This document shows, piece after piece, positions 49,430 through 58,698 of a DNA stretch of 64,000 nucleotides. This stretch comes from Dyadobacter sp. CY261. Its GTDB lineage: Bacteria; Bacteroidota; Bacteroidia; Cytophagales; Spirosomataceae. Every line of letters starts with the position of its first letter. Within the stretch, counting starts at the first letter, position 1. Position numbers and translations under genes: made by a program. The notes beneath the pieces are model-generated. The model did not search any database. It saw only the letters and a program-made list of their open reading frames with translations, and was not told the origin of the DNA. Location of the stretch: assembly GCF_021440085.1 (NCBI RefSeq), contig NZ_JAKCPW010000012.1, positions 170,699 through 234,698 on the forward strand. Direction: 5' to 3'.

Positions 49430-49758
49430 CATTTGACCCAGACGATTGGTTTCGGGCTGCGGGTCTTATGGGGTTATCCCCTTCTGAGATGGATTCCGTT
49501 ACCCCATATCAATTCAACCTGCTGCGGGAGGGCTTTAATCAGCGTCAAAAATTTGAATTAGACCGGTCTAAGTACATAGCCTATTGGGTGTATAAGATGG
49601 CTGGTAAGGTGGTAGAAGATCCGGTAGGCTTGCAAGACTTCATAGATCCTCCTGAGAATGAGGGTCAAGATTTGGAGTCTTACATCAAGGAGAGGTTTAC
49701 TCCGGAAAAAATGGAGCAATACGACAAACTATTTAATCCAGGCAAGCATGGCGGGTGA
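49411..49758 (+). CDS. Chaperone -1 frameshift extension (gpT-like part)
   Basis: This frame has no sensible start of its own but reads well from KKRKITFDPDDWFRAAGLMG through YQFNLLREGFNQRQKFELDR to the stop at 49758. It is in the -1 frame of the chaperone gene, so it is most simply the C-terminal part of a G-GT fusion (about 49025-49758). Possible slip sites are GAAAAAAG (A6 at 49413-49418) and CAAAATAA (A4 at 49423-49426, just before the stop). Neither is a textbook heptamer in frame. It overlaps the tape measure start by 11 bp. Confidence 0.72.
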   Translation, partial: RKKRKITFDPDDWFRAAGLMGLSPSEMDSVTPYQFNLLREGFNQRQKFELDRSKYIAYWVYKMAGKVVEDPVGLQDFIDPPENEGQDLESYIKERFTPEKMEQYDKLFNPGKHGG

Positions 49759-51916
49759 ATTGGGCGCGGCTAATATTCGTATAGGAGCGACCATCAAAGA
49801 TTTATTGGATGGAATGAGGCAAGTATCTGCCTCGGTAAAAACTACTGTCTATGATGTAAACGCCCGCCTGTCTGACAGCTATAAGCGAGCGGCGAAGGAG
49901 CAGGCTCTTTTTCGTGGCGGACTTGGTAAGTTAAGTGACGACCTATCTAGTCTAGGAGGTAAATTATCACAATTTGTAACCCTCCCTACATTATTTGCGG
50001 GTGGAAAGGCATTCAAGGATTTTGCCGATCTCCAAAAATTAGAGATCGGTTTGAAGCAATACGGGGAGAGCCTAAAAACAGTAAAAGAGCTTGCAAAGTT
50101 ACCTAACGTCAATGTTGAAGGCGCGGCACAATCGTTGGTTCAACTACGAGCAATCGGAGTCGAATCAAAGTTGGCTCAGCGTGGCATCACGGCTTTTGCA
50201 AATGCTATTACTGCCGCAGGTAAGTCATCAACAGATCTTCAACCGGCTCTCGCGAACATTGCGCAAATGCTCTCGACAAATGTGGTGTCGGCAGCTGACG
50301 TCAAAGAGCTGGCAAATCGCATCCCGCAAGCCAGGAAGGCGCTGATTGCCGCGTTCGGGACGGCTAGCGGAGAGGAGTTGACAAAATTAGGCGTCGAGAA
50401 CGTTGTACGTGGATTGATTGAGCAATTGGAAAAGCTTCCAAAGGTTGGATCAGGGGCTGCTACCGCGATGGAACAGTTTCAAGATTCCATGAAGTTTGTA
50501 TCGGCCACAATGGGCGAATCGATTAACAGAGCGTTTAACCTCACGGAAAATATAAAAGGACTTGGCGATTGGGTTGAAAAGCTAACCGAAGGATTCAAGA
50601 GTCTTAGTCCGAATATTCAAGATCAGATTATCAAATTCGGGGCGTTGGCCGCAGTAATCGGGCCGACGCTTATCGGCGTAGCGCAGCTTATCAAGCTCGC
50701 GCCACTATTAGCAAGCGGTTTTTCATTAATTGGCGGGCCAATAACGATAGCCGTGACCGCGCTGGCTTCGTTCATTATTTACTATAAAGACATAATCAAG
50801 TTGCTAGAAGGCGCTGCGATTAAGTTTGTAGGCATAAATAATGCGTTGAAATCGAATCCGCTAACTATGCCATTTTCTGCTTCCAAGGGTGGAGTGGCGG
50901 ATGTTACTGCAAATGGAATATTGGCTCAGAATGCAAAATGGCGGCAACAGGAAAGAGCTTCCGAGCGACGGGCCTTGCGAGAGGAGAATGAGCGAAACAG
51001 GGAAATAGCCAATGCTCAGTCGTCGGCTCAAAAGTCAGTAGCTGCGTCGGCCACTGTTGCGGCTGAGGCCTACGAGAAGATGTCCGATGCGGCATTCCAG
51101 ATTTGGCAGATTGATCTTGCCTCAAAATGGAAGAATGAGCAAGAGTCTTTAAAAGCAGCAATCCAAGGTTACAAAGAGCTTATGGGTGTTGTTGCCAGTC
51201 TAAAAGTAAGCCCATTAGCATCAAAAGGAATGAATTTTGGCGGACCGGCACTTGGGTCGTTTGCTGGGGCTGCTGCTACTATGGATGACACCATAGGTAA
51301 AATCAAAAACACCGAGACCGAATTTACGAAGTCGTCCAGAAAGATAAAGGCGGATATGGACTGGCTCAATTCGGAACTAACCGATAGTTGGGCTGCATTA
51401 AAAGCCAATATTGGTATCGCCTTCTCAGAGGGGATTGGAGACCTAATGAGCGGAATGGATGGGAGCATGAAAAGTCTCGGGCAAAATATCCTTGGAATTT
51501 TTGCCGACATACTTTCTAATCTTGGAAAGGCCATGATTACGTGGGCCGCGACTGTCACAACGGCTAAACTGGCTTTAAAATCCTTGAATCCATACATAGC
51601 TGCTGCTGCTGGTGCCGCTGCGCTTATTGCGAGTAAGGTGTTGAAAAATCAGATGACCAAAACTCCAAAGTTTGCAACAGGGGCGGCAGTCTATGGGCCG
51701 ATGACCGCAATCGTTGGTGACAACCCTAATGCCCGGCATGACCCTGAGCTTATCGCTCCTGCAAGTAAGGTAGATAAATACATTGAAAAAAGCATCAAAA
51801 CCCACGGCGGTGGCGGGGGAGCCTCTGTTTTTATCCCTGATATAGTGCTGAGGGGTGAAGATATGTACATCTCCTTCAAACGAGTGGAAAAAAGGAATAA
51901 GGCAATTTTTGGCTAA
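49748..51916 (+). CDS. Tail tape measure protein
   Basis: 722 aa from ATG 49748. ANIRIGATIKDLLDGMRQVS, a long helical first third, NVVSAADVKELANRIPQARK, then a hydrophobic membrane-like stretch (LIKLAPLLASGFSLIGGPIT, VTALASFIIYYKD) and a glycine/alanine-rich second one near 600. The C-terminus (AIVGDNPNARHDPELIAPAS) is the tape-measure end block. Length implies a tail of moderate length. It sets tail length and helps DNA entry. Confidence 0.9.
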   Translation: MAGELGAANIRIGATIKDLLDGMRQVSASVKTTVYDVNARLSDSYKRAAKEQALFRGGLGKLSDDLSSLGGKLSQFVTLPTLFAGGKAFKDFADLQKLEIGLKQYGESLKTVKELAKLPNVNVEGAAQSLVQLRAIGVESKLAQRGITAFANAITAAGKSSTDLQPALANIAQMLSTNVVSAADVKELANRIPQARKALIAAFGTASGEELTKLGVENVVRGLIEQLEKLPKVGSGAATAMEQFQDSMKFVSATMGESINRAFNLTENIKGLGDWVEKLTEGFKSLSPNIQDQIIKFGALAAVIGPTLIGVAQLIKLAPLLASGFSLIGGPITIAVTALASFIIYYKDIIKLLEGAAIKFVGINNALKSNPLTMPFSASKGGVADVTANGILAQNAKWRQQERASERRALREENERNREIANAQSSAQKSVAASATVAAEAYEKMSDAAFQIWQIDLASKWKNEQESLKAAIQGYKELMGVVASLKVSPLASKGMNFGGPALGSFAGAAATMDDTIGKIKNTETEFTKSSRKIKADMDWLNSELTDSWAALKANIGIAFSEGIGDLMSGMDGSMKSLGQNILGIFADILSNLGKAMITWAATVTTAKLALKSLNPYIAAAAGAAALIASKVLKNQMTKTPKFATGAAVYGPMTAIVGDNPNARHDPELIAPASKVDKYIEKSIKTHGGGGGASVFIPDIVLRGEDMYISFKRVEKRNKAIFG

Positions 51917-51918
51917 TA

Positions 51919-54900
51919 ATGGGATTAAAGTATTTCACCAGGTATCGTGATTCATTCGGGGATACCCGAGAGGTCAGATTTTACACCGATGGATTTGATG
52001 GAGAGCCCGTAGAATGGGTCAATGAACGCGCGGCCGTACGGTTTACGTCCGGCGCGTCGGATAGCTTTTTCCCTGAACAGCCAATAATTGCATCGCAGGC
52101 CCACATCGGCTTGATATTGAAAGAGCGGTATAATCTGCGCGAATTCGTCCGTAACAGGAAAACGTTTTACGTCGAAATCGTAAACACAAGCTTTGACCGA
52201 ATAATTTGGAGCGGATGGTTAGAACCGTGGGATGCCCGTCACGACTACAAAAAGCCGCCTTATGTTGTCAATCTTACGGCGAGCTGCGGTTTGGCCCATT
52301 TGTCCAAGAAAAAGTATGTAAACCCTAACAGCACCTTCAAAAAGACAGGACTGCAAATTATACAGGATTGTTTGGGTGTAATCGGCCGCGACAGCCTTCC
52401 TATTCGCCTTTCCACTCATATGTATGAGAATGGGTTTACTGGCGATAGTAAGCTTGGACTTAATTCATTCGAGGAAAACACATTCAGATACTACGACGAC
52501 AATGGCGAAGCGATGTACTGCGATGTCATTGTCAACAATATTTTGAATCACTTCACTGCTGAGATCATCCAGTGGAACAACATGTGGGTGATTCGTAGCG
52601 TCGTTGATAATGCGACATCCCTTGATACCTCATATCTAGACCTATCGCCTTCTCCGCACCCGCTGGCATGGCCTTCTACGTTTACCATCAACAGTAGCGT
52701 TGCGAAGTCATTGGATGGCGGGCAAATGCGCATTCTGCCACCAATAAACAAGTACCGTACCGAAATTGATTTTGGACAGCAAAAGCCATTCTTCGAAAAC
52801 GGGAACATGCTCCTTTGGAGTGAAAGCGGATTGATTGGCTGGGATTTTACCCACATGGCAAAGGGGAATCCTGGATGGGAGCAATTTGGTTTAGGCGGCG
52901 AAGGTAGCCGGTCAGTGTTGAAAATAAACGGTAAATCTCCGCAGCCATACCGGAAGAAAAAGAAGAAAAAGTTTTGGCAGGTAGTAGTGCCTATCCTAAC
53001 CGGGATGGTTGGTGCGAACCTGAAAAACACCTACCAATATATCGAGCCGGCGGAGTATATCGAGTCGCCGGGCGGAAGTATCAGCAAGGCAGATAAGAGT
53101 GTTACGATCTCCTTTGACTACGAAACGGAGGCATTTTCGTCGGACATCCTTATTTCGATCCGTATTCCTGTTACTAGGAAGAATGGAGATGTTGTTGACT
53201 ATTGGGTTGACCCATCTTCGCAGCCTGCCCTCGCCGGTGCCGACAAATCAAAGGCTAGTGCGTCCGAGGATTTCTGTTTGATCCGGATTCCGCCGGTTGA
53301 TATGGGCAAGCTGACCGACAAGGGCACAATCGATGTGTCAGGCAATCCGAACTATCCCGCAGCGAACTGGACACCAGGATCTAAAAACACAGACTGGACA
53401 TGGACCGTGACCGGCGTTCCGTCGGGCGAATATCGCCGGATTGGTGGCCCAAGTGGTGTGTTGGTCGAAAATGGAGATTTGGTGATCGCGCGTGTTCCCA
53501 ACCTCGGTGGATCGCAGGAGGCGGTTGGTAGTAGCTGGGAAATCATTGGAATCAGGAATAATGTAAAGAAGGGTACATTTTCCCTTGGTGTATCACTGAA
53601 CACCACTTTTATTACGAAGCCAGGGGAAGATTTTCCGGCAGATAAAATATATGTCCGGTTCTACAAAATGGCCGACGACGAGGGTAAGCCCGGCGATTGG
53701 TACAAGGTATACAACTTGGACGGCGCACTTGAAGGCTTCGTGGCGTCGGAAGAATCTGCGCGGTATGCCACAACATTGGAGCGTGGGGATGTTACCGATG
53801 AGGAGGCCGAACCGATCACCCTAATCAGTGGCGACTTTACGCCCTGGTATGTTGGTGCATGGACCAGGCCCGGAAGTAATGATGTCACGTCATCATGGAG
53901 ACGTCGCCCGCCGTTGAATGAATCATACTCGGTATACCGGGCAATGATGAAAGATCGCCTTTGCATGACTACAAAGGCTCTTGATGTATTCGAAGGAAAG
54001 ATCCAGCTATTGCCCGGCGATTTATACCTGCACTACCTGCATAAGCTATATTTTGCAGATCAGGATAAGTTTTTCCGGATTGTCAGATTTTCCTACGACG
54101 ATTCCCGGAAAGATGCGGATGTGACCGCCATTGAAATCCTTTATGAGGACATTCCTGATTCGGAATTAAAGCAGGACTCCTATATTCCTGGATCCCGGCA
54201 GTTAAATACGGTGCCTGGGCAGGGAGATGGTATTTATCCTTCCAAACAGGATAGTACGAATGGAAGGCTGAATGCCGAAGATATGCCGCCGACCAATGAA
54301 GAATTGGAAGATCGGATAAATGCGGGCAGCAGGACCACTCCGCTCTTCGAAAATTTCCCTCCTTTGGTTTTCATTGCCGGGGAGCTCGGAACCGATTCGG
54401 TAGATCTGGCAGAATATCTTTCGGAAGCGATCCTCTACAACAATGCTGATCAGGAGGAGGAAGATCAATTCGATTTCAATGATCTGCACTGGGAAGTACT
54501 GCAAAAGCCGACCTGGGTTATAAGTCAGACGGTCGTCTTTATGAATGTGACCGCTACGGCGCGACCTATTACGCCCGGAAGCTATTCTATCCTTTTCAAA
54601 GTGTATGACTCCAACGAATTGGAGGAGGAAGATGAGATCGACGAGGAAACGGGTGAGCCGATTCCGAAGACGCTATTCTTTGTTGAGGTCGAAGTACCGA
54701 TTGTTGTTTATCCGAAGACAAAAGCAACATATTCCCTGTTAGAGGTGTCGGCTGGGAATGCATCGACTGTGGGGTCTCTACCAGGCAGTTACCCTGTGCC
54801 AACAAGATCAGATATTCAAATTGGACTCGTTGGCCCGCACGACTCCGTGCAATTCACATTGGAAGGTGGAGGCCCGACAGGCAAGGCGATAAAGCAAACG

Positions 54901-57900
54901 GTCAACCCGACAATTTCATTTACAAATTCAGGGGTGTACCGGTTGTTTTTGGAAGATAACGGGCAAAGCCTGCCTGCTGGGATCTACCGACTTTATTCTT
55001 ACACCGCAGTTAACGAAAAGCCCGTTTTCATTCAGGATATCACGTTCGTACTGTACGATGAGGAATTTCTATCAAAATGCGGCTTCTTCTTCACCACTGG
55101 CGGCACCAATGTAGGTCCGATCGATCCTGCTGGCACCAGCAAATTCCCTGATCCAGGCGCATGGGACAACAAAGCGATTATTGCGGATGTTGAGCACGAT
55201 AAAGCTGTAATCCGCCTTGGCAAGCCTGACGGTTCTAAAATCTATGAGCGAGAGGTAACGCACGTTGATCCGGTAACGGACGCCGAGTATTTCGTGTATG
55301 GAACAGATCAGAGCCGAGTAATCGGACGCTACACTGTTGGCATTTCCTTATACCTTGAAGGGGTAGAGGTAATGATGCGTTATGCCGACTTTGAGACAGT
55401 CAAAAAGACGCCCGAGTCGACAGGCGGCCAATTACAACTTCTGGCAAAGAGCGCGACAGGTGTTAATTTCTCGGTACTGGCGACACTTCCTAAAACTGGC
55501 GTTTCTGCGCAAACGTTACCTACTCCGGGATGGAACCTGGGCAGCGATGCCGTTAGCGATCCGTTCGATTGGGAAGGGGATGCACTCGCCGAATACAAAG
55601 GGGCAAAACTTATTGATGTGTCGATGCCGACATACGTTGGCCGGCCGTCATTTATTGAATACGATTTTCCTGTTACTTTCTCGGATTACCGCGCTTTTGA
55701 CAATCTGTCAAGTGTTGATATCGGCAATATTCACGGCAACAATAAGACATTTCGGTATACCCGCACACGTAAATTGGGAGGTCCATCGGGCGAAATAGTA
55801 GCAATCTACCAGGCTGATTTCAGCTTTGGTACACTTGTCCCGATCGATGAGGACGCAGAGGTTGAGGAACCCGGCGCTGATATCGTCGACTACAAAGGTC
55901 GCGATGCGATCAGCGAAGAGGTGATTGACTATGTCAAACATTTTGATGCTCGGGTGGATGATGAATCCGTTGAAATCTACCTGCCGAACAATCCGATATT
56001 CAACCACATCCAGGTTAAGGCAAAAGGGATCAAGTATGCGCACATTCAGGATATGCCCGCAAAGAGCGTGCTGGGAAATATGGGTAGCTCAGCTGGGACT
56101 CCTTATGCGGTCTCAGTGAAAACACTGCTAGCTGATGTTGTTGCCGGTGACCTTATTACTATTGATGTAGTTAACCAGATATTGAACGGCACATCCGGTT
56201 ATCTGCCGCTTACCAACGTCACAAAGGGTAGCTCGGTACCGGTTTATAGCGGGGATGTAAACTCATACAACTTCCCCGGCATGGCTTTGCTGAGCTCAGG
56301 CGCGACGAACATCCCAAACGCTACACCCGGATTCCTTATTACAGGAGCTAACGGTACAAACGTAGGGCAGCTGGTTATTAGCCGCAGCGGGGACAACTCG
56401 TATTATCGGGGTGTGACCGGTGGCGCATTGGGCACCTGGTACCAGATTGCAAGCAGGACGTTTACAGATGCTACCTATGTTCCTTTAACCCGGACCGTAT
56501 CGACCACTACTGGCTTAACTGGCGGTGCGGCACTTTCGGCAAACTTGACGCTGGGTCTGGATTTCACCTATCTGGATGGAAGGTACGCTACCGGAACATT
56601 CCAGACGCTGGATTGGGCACTCGTTCACAGCCCGAACATAGGTAAATTCAATTCCAGCGGAACGAATAGCCCCGTGCCTGGAACGAACTACCACGGTATC
56701 TTTATGCCTCACGCAACGGCTGGTTTCGGCTCTGCAATTGCTATGCGCAATGGTGCGATGTGGTTCCGCAGCGTTGAATCCAGTGTATGGGGTACGTGGC
56801 TCCAAGTGGCAGACCGTACATGGGCTAATGCTACTTTTGTTCCGCTAACCCGGACTGTCTCGACAGGTACCGGGCTACTTGGTGGCGGGGCTCTGTCGGC
56901 AAACCTATCGCTAACGTTGGATTACACATTGCTTGATGCGCGATGGTCATCGACAGGTATTTCAAACTTGGATTGGTCGACTGTCCATACGGATGGCAAA
57001 TGGAAGTTTAACGCCAATAGCGGAAATAGCCCGGTATCTGGAACTACTACGCATGGGATATTCATGCCGCATCCGACGGCTGGCTTTGGATCAGCGATAG
57101 CCTTCCGTAATGGGGAAGGGTTCTATCGGGGCCTGGAAGGAAGTGTCTGGGCAGCATGGAAGCAAATAGCAGACCGCGCATGGGTGAATGCGATCAACGT
57201 TGCGACCGGGGCGGGGTTGATCGGCGGAACAACACTTGGTAATCCTGTTACCATTTCCATGGGCACCCCGTCGACGCTATCCAATTCAACGACCAATAGC
57301 GCATCGGGAACGACGCACACGCATTCGATCACTTCGGCAAATCTGATACAGGGGAGCAATGTGGTTCTTTCAGGATCCTTAACGAGTAGGCTTCTAGGAT
57401 CTGGCGATGTAACTATTTCCGTAACCGCCTTCCCATGGCCAAATATCACCAGCAAACCTATAACGCTGGCAGGATTTGGCATTGTGGATGCACCGACGAT
57501 CGACTATGTAAACGGCGCGCTTGACGGAAAGGAAAATACATTTGCCAAAGGAAGTCTCATCCAGGGATCGAATGTCTCATTATCAGGAACGCTCACCAAC
57601 CGGTTGGTAGGATCGGGTGACGTTACGATTGCCGTAACTGCCGTGCCTTGGTCAATTATCACAGGCAAGCCAACGACTGTTTCGGGATACGGGATAGCTG
57701 ATGGTGCTACACTGACGGACTTGTCATCTGGGCTAGCAGGTAAAGAAAATACATTCTCGAAAGGCAATATAGTTGTAACCAACGGAATAGCTGCATCTGG
57801 AACGCTTACCAGCCGATTAGTTGGGTCAGGAGACGTCACATTTGGGCTCGGATGGTCAGGGGTGAGTGCCGGAACTTATCGATCAGTAACAGTAGATATT

Positions 57901-58266
57901 TACGGCCGGGTGACGGCTGGTACAAATCCTAATACGCTGTCTGGCTACGGGCTTGATTCAACGGTTTACACCAAGTCACAAGTGGATGCGCTGATTGCTG
58001 GTGCGGGTGGGTTAACAGGTAGTGGCGCGGCTGGAAAGGTTGCGATTTGGGGAGCGAGCAATACGCTTACTGAAAGCGCAATCATGTACAGCGGTACTCA
58101 GATATCTATAAATGGGCATTTAGTAATCAATGGAGGCTCAATTTCAGTCACTCCCGCCTCACTTCCCGCGACAGGATCAGCCGACGGAGAATTGTATTAC
58201 TCGGCAGGCGCTTATTACTACTGGCATGCTTCGTCATCGGCATTTAAAAAGATCGAAACACTGTAA
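51919..58266 (+). CDS. Giant tail/baseplate protein with C-terminal knob repeats
   Basis: 2115 aa. The first part (KYFTRYRDSFGDTREVRFYT ... WSGWLEPWDARHDYKKPPY) looks like a distal-tail/tail-associated hub protein. The middle has several beta modules. From about residue 1440 three knob units of roughly 120 aa follow (HGIFMPHATAGFGSAIAMRN, HGIFMPHPTAGFGSAIAFRN, with a diverged first copy), resembling the pyocin-knob type. Then come three GSNV-LSG-LTxRLxGSGDVT units (about 1805-1975), and a trimeric-fibre-like end. It is probably the adhesin that recognises the host surface. One open frame, no break. Confidence 0.8.
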   Translation: MGLKYFTRYRDSFGDTREVRFYTDGFDGEPVEWVNERAAVRFTSGASDSFFPEQPIIASQAHIGLILKERYNLREFVRNRKTFYVEIVNTSFDRIIWSGWLEPWDARHDYKKPPYVVNLTASCGLAHLSKKKYVNPNSTFKKTGLQIIQDCLGVIGRDSLPIRLSTHMYENGFTGDSKLGLNSFEENTFRYYDDNGEAMYCDVIVNNILNHFTAEIIQWNNMWVIRSVVDNATSLDTSYLDLSPSPHPLAWPSTFTINSSVAKSLDGGQMRILPPINKYRTEIDFGQQKPFFENGNMLLWSESGLIGWDFTHMAKGNPGWEQFGLGGEGSRSVLKINGKSPQPYRKKKKKKFWQVVVPILTGMVGANLKNTYQYIEPAEYIESPGGSISKADKSVTISFDYETEAFSSDILISIRIPVTRKNGDVVDYWVDPSSQPALAGADKSKASASEDFCLIRIPPVDMGKLTDKGTIDVSGNPNYPAANWTPGSKNTDWTWTVTGVPSGEYRRIGGPSGVLVENGDLVIARVPNLGGSQEAVGSSWEIIGIRNNVKKGTFSLGVSLNTTFITKPGEDFPADKIYVRFYKMADDEGKPGDWYKVYNLDGALEGFVASEESARYATTLERGDVTDEEAEPITLISGDFTPWYVGAWTRPGSNDVTSSWRRRPPLNESYSVYRAMMKDRLCMTTKALDVFEGKIQLLPGDLYLHYLHKLYFADQDKFFRIVRFSYDDSRKDADVTAIEILYEDIPDSELKQDSYIPGSRQLNTVPGQGDGIYPSKQDSTNGRLNAEDMPPTNEELEDRINAGSRTTPLFENFPPLVFIAGELGTDSVDLAEYLSEAILYNNADQEEEDQFDFNDLHWEVLQKPTWVISQTVVFMNVTATARPITPGSYSILFKVYDSNELEEEDEIDEETGEPIPKTLFFVEVEVPIVVYPKTKATYSLLEVSAGNASTVGSLPGSYPVPTRSDIQIGLVGPHDSVQFTLEGGGPTGKAIKQTVNPTISFTNSGVYRLFLEDNGQSLPAGIYRLYSYTAVNEKPVFIQDITFVLYDEEFLSKCGFFFTTGGTNVGPIDPAGTSKFPDPGAWDNKAIIADVEHDKAVIRLGKPDGSKIYEREVTHVDPVTDAEYFVYGTDQSRVIGRYTVGISLYLEGVEVMMRYADFETVKKTPESTGGQLQLLAKSATGVNFSVLATLPKTGVSAQTLPTPGWNLGSDAVSDPFDWEGDALAEYKGAKLIDVSMPTYVGRPSFIEYDFPVTFSDYRAFDNLSSVDIGNIHGNNKTFRYTRTRKLGGPSGEIVAIYQADFSFGTLVPIDEDAEVEEPGADIVDYKGRDAISEEVIDYVKHFDARVDDESVEIYLPNNPIFNHIQVKAKGIKYAHIQDMPAKSVLGNMGSSAGTPYAVSVKTLLADVVAGDLITIDVVNQILNGTSGYLPLTNVTKGSSVPVYSGDVNSYNFPGMALLSSGATNIPNATPGFLITGANGTNVGQLVISRSGDNSYYRGVTGGALGTWYQIASRTFTDATYVPLTRTVSTTTGLTGGAALSANLTLGLDFTYLDGRYATGTFQTLDWALVHSPNIGKFNSSGTNSPVPGTNYHGIFMPHATAGFGSAIAMRNGAMWFRSVESSVWGTWLQVADRTWANATFVPLTRTVSTGTGLLGGGALSANLSLTLDYTLLDARWSSTGISNLDWSTVHTDGKWKFNANSGNSPVSGTTTHGIFMPHPTAGFGSAIAFRNGEGFYRGLEGSVWAAWKQIADRAWVNAINVATGAGLIGGTTLGNPVTISMGTPSTLSNSTTNSASGTTHTHSITSANLIQGSNVVLSGSLTSRLLGSGDVTISVTAFPWPNITSKPITLAGFGIVDAPTIDYVNGALDGKENTFAKGSLIQGSNVSLSGTLTNRLVGSGDVTIAVTAVPWSIITGKPTTVSGYGIADGATLTDLSSGLAGKENTFSKGNIVVTNGIAASGTLTSRLVGSGDVTFGLGWSGVSAGTYRSVTVDIYGRVTAGTNPNTLSGYGLDSTVYTKSQVDALIAGAGGLTGSGAAGKVAIWGASNTLTESAIMYSGTQISINGHLVINGGSISVTPASLPATGSADGELYYSAGAYYYWHASSSAFKKIETL

Positions 58267-58276
58267 ATCAACAAAC
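58266..58276 (+). repeat. Leader motif AATCAACAAAC
   Basis: Copy of the prophage leader, 11 bp before ATG 58288. Confidence 0.55.
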
Positions 58277-58287
58277 TAAATCAGAAT

Positions 58288-58698
58288 ATGAAAGCAAGTA
58301 TCAAACAGATTCAGAATTTCTTAAATGCGGCCGCTCATTTCGTCGATAATCACCCACAGGAAGAGCAGGTACTAAAAACGATTGAGCGTATAGCAAAGCG
58401 CTTGCAACCATTCTTCCAGGAGTACCACGAGGCTAAATATGATATTGAACTCGGACTTGCCAATACCGATAAAAACGGCTCGCTGCTTTACGATCTCGAA
58501 TCGGATGGTAAACGGTTCTCCTTCACCAAAGAGAATATGGTGATAGTCCGAACGCGCCTGAAAGCATTGCTGAATGACAAGCGCTTTGAATTCGAGCCTA
58601 TAATTATAGAAGATTTCCCGGTGGATTTGCGGGAAGAATACAAAGATTTTTTTCAAGGATTTTTGATTAAAAACGAAGATGAGCAACCAGCCAGCTAA
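58288..58698 (+). CDS. Hypothetical tail-region protein
   Basis: 136 aa, helical at the start (KASIKQIQNFLNAAAHFVDN, QVLKTIERIAKRLQPFFQEY) and mixed afterwards (FSFTKENMVIVRTRLKALLN). No family recognised. Located between the giant tail protein and the SGNH-containing protein, whose start lies inside its last codons, so it may be a fibre-attachment or assembly chaperone. Confidence 0.65.
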   Translation: MKASIKQIQNFLNAAAHFVDNHPQEEQVLKTIERIAKRLQPFFQEYHEAKYDIELGLANTDKNGSLLYDLESDGKRFSFTKENMVIVRTRLKALLNDKRFEFEPIIIEDFPVDLREEYKDFFQGFLIKNEDEQPAS

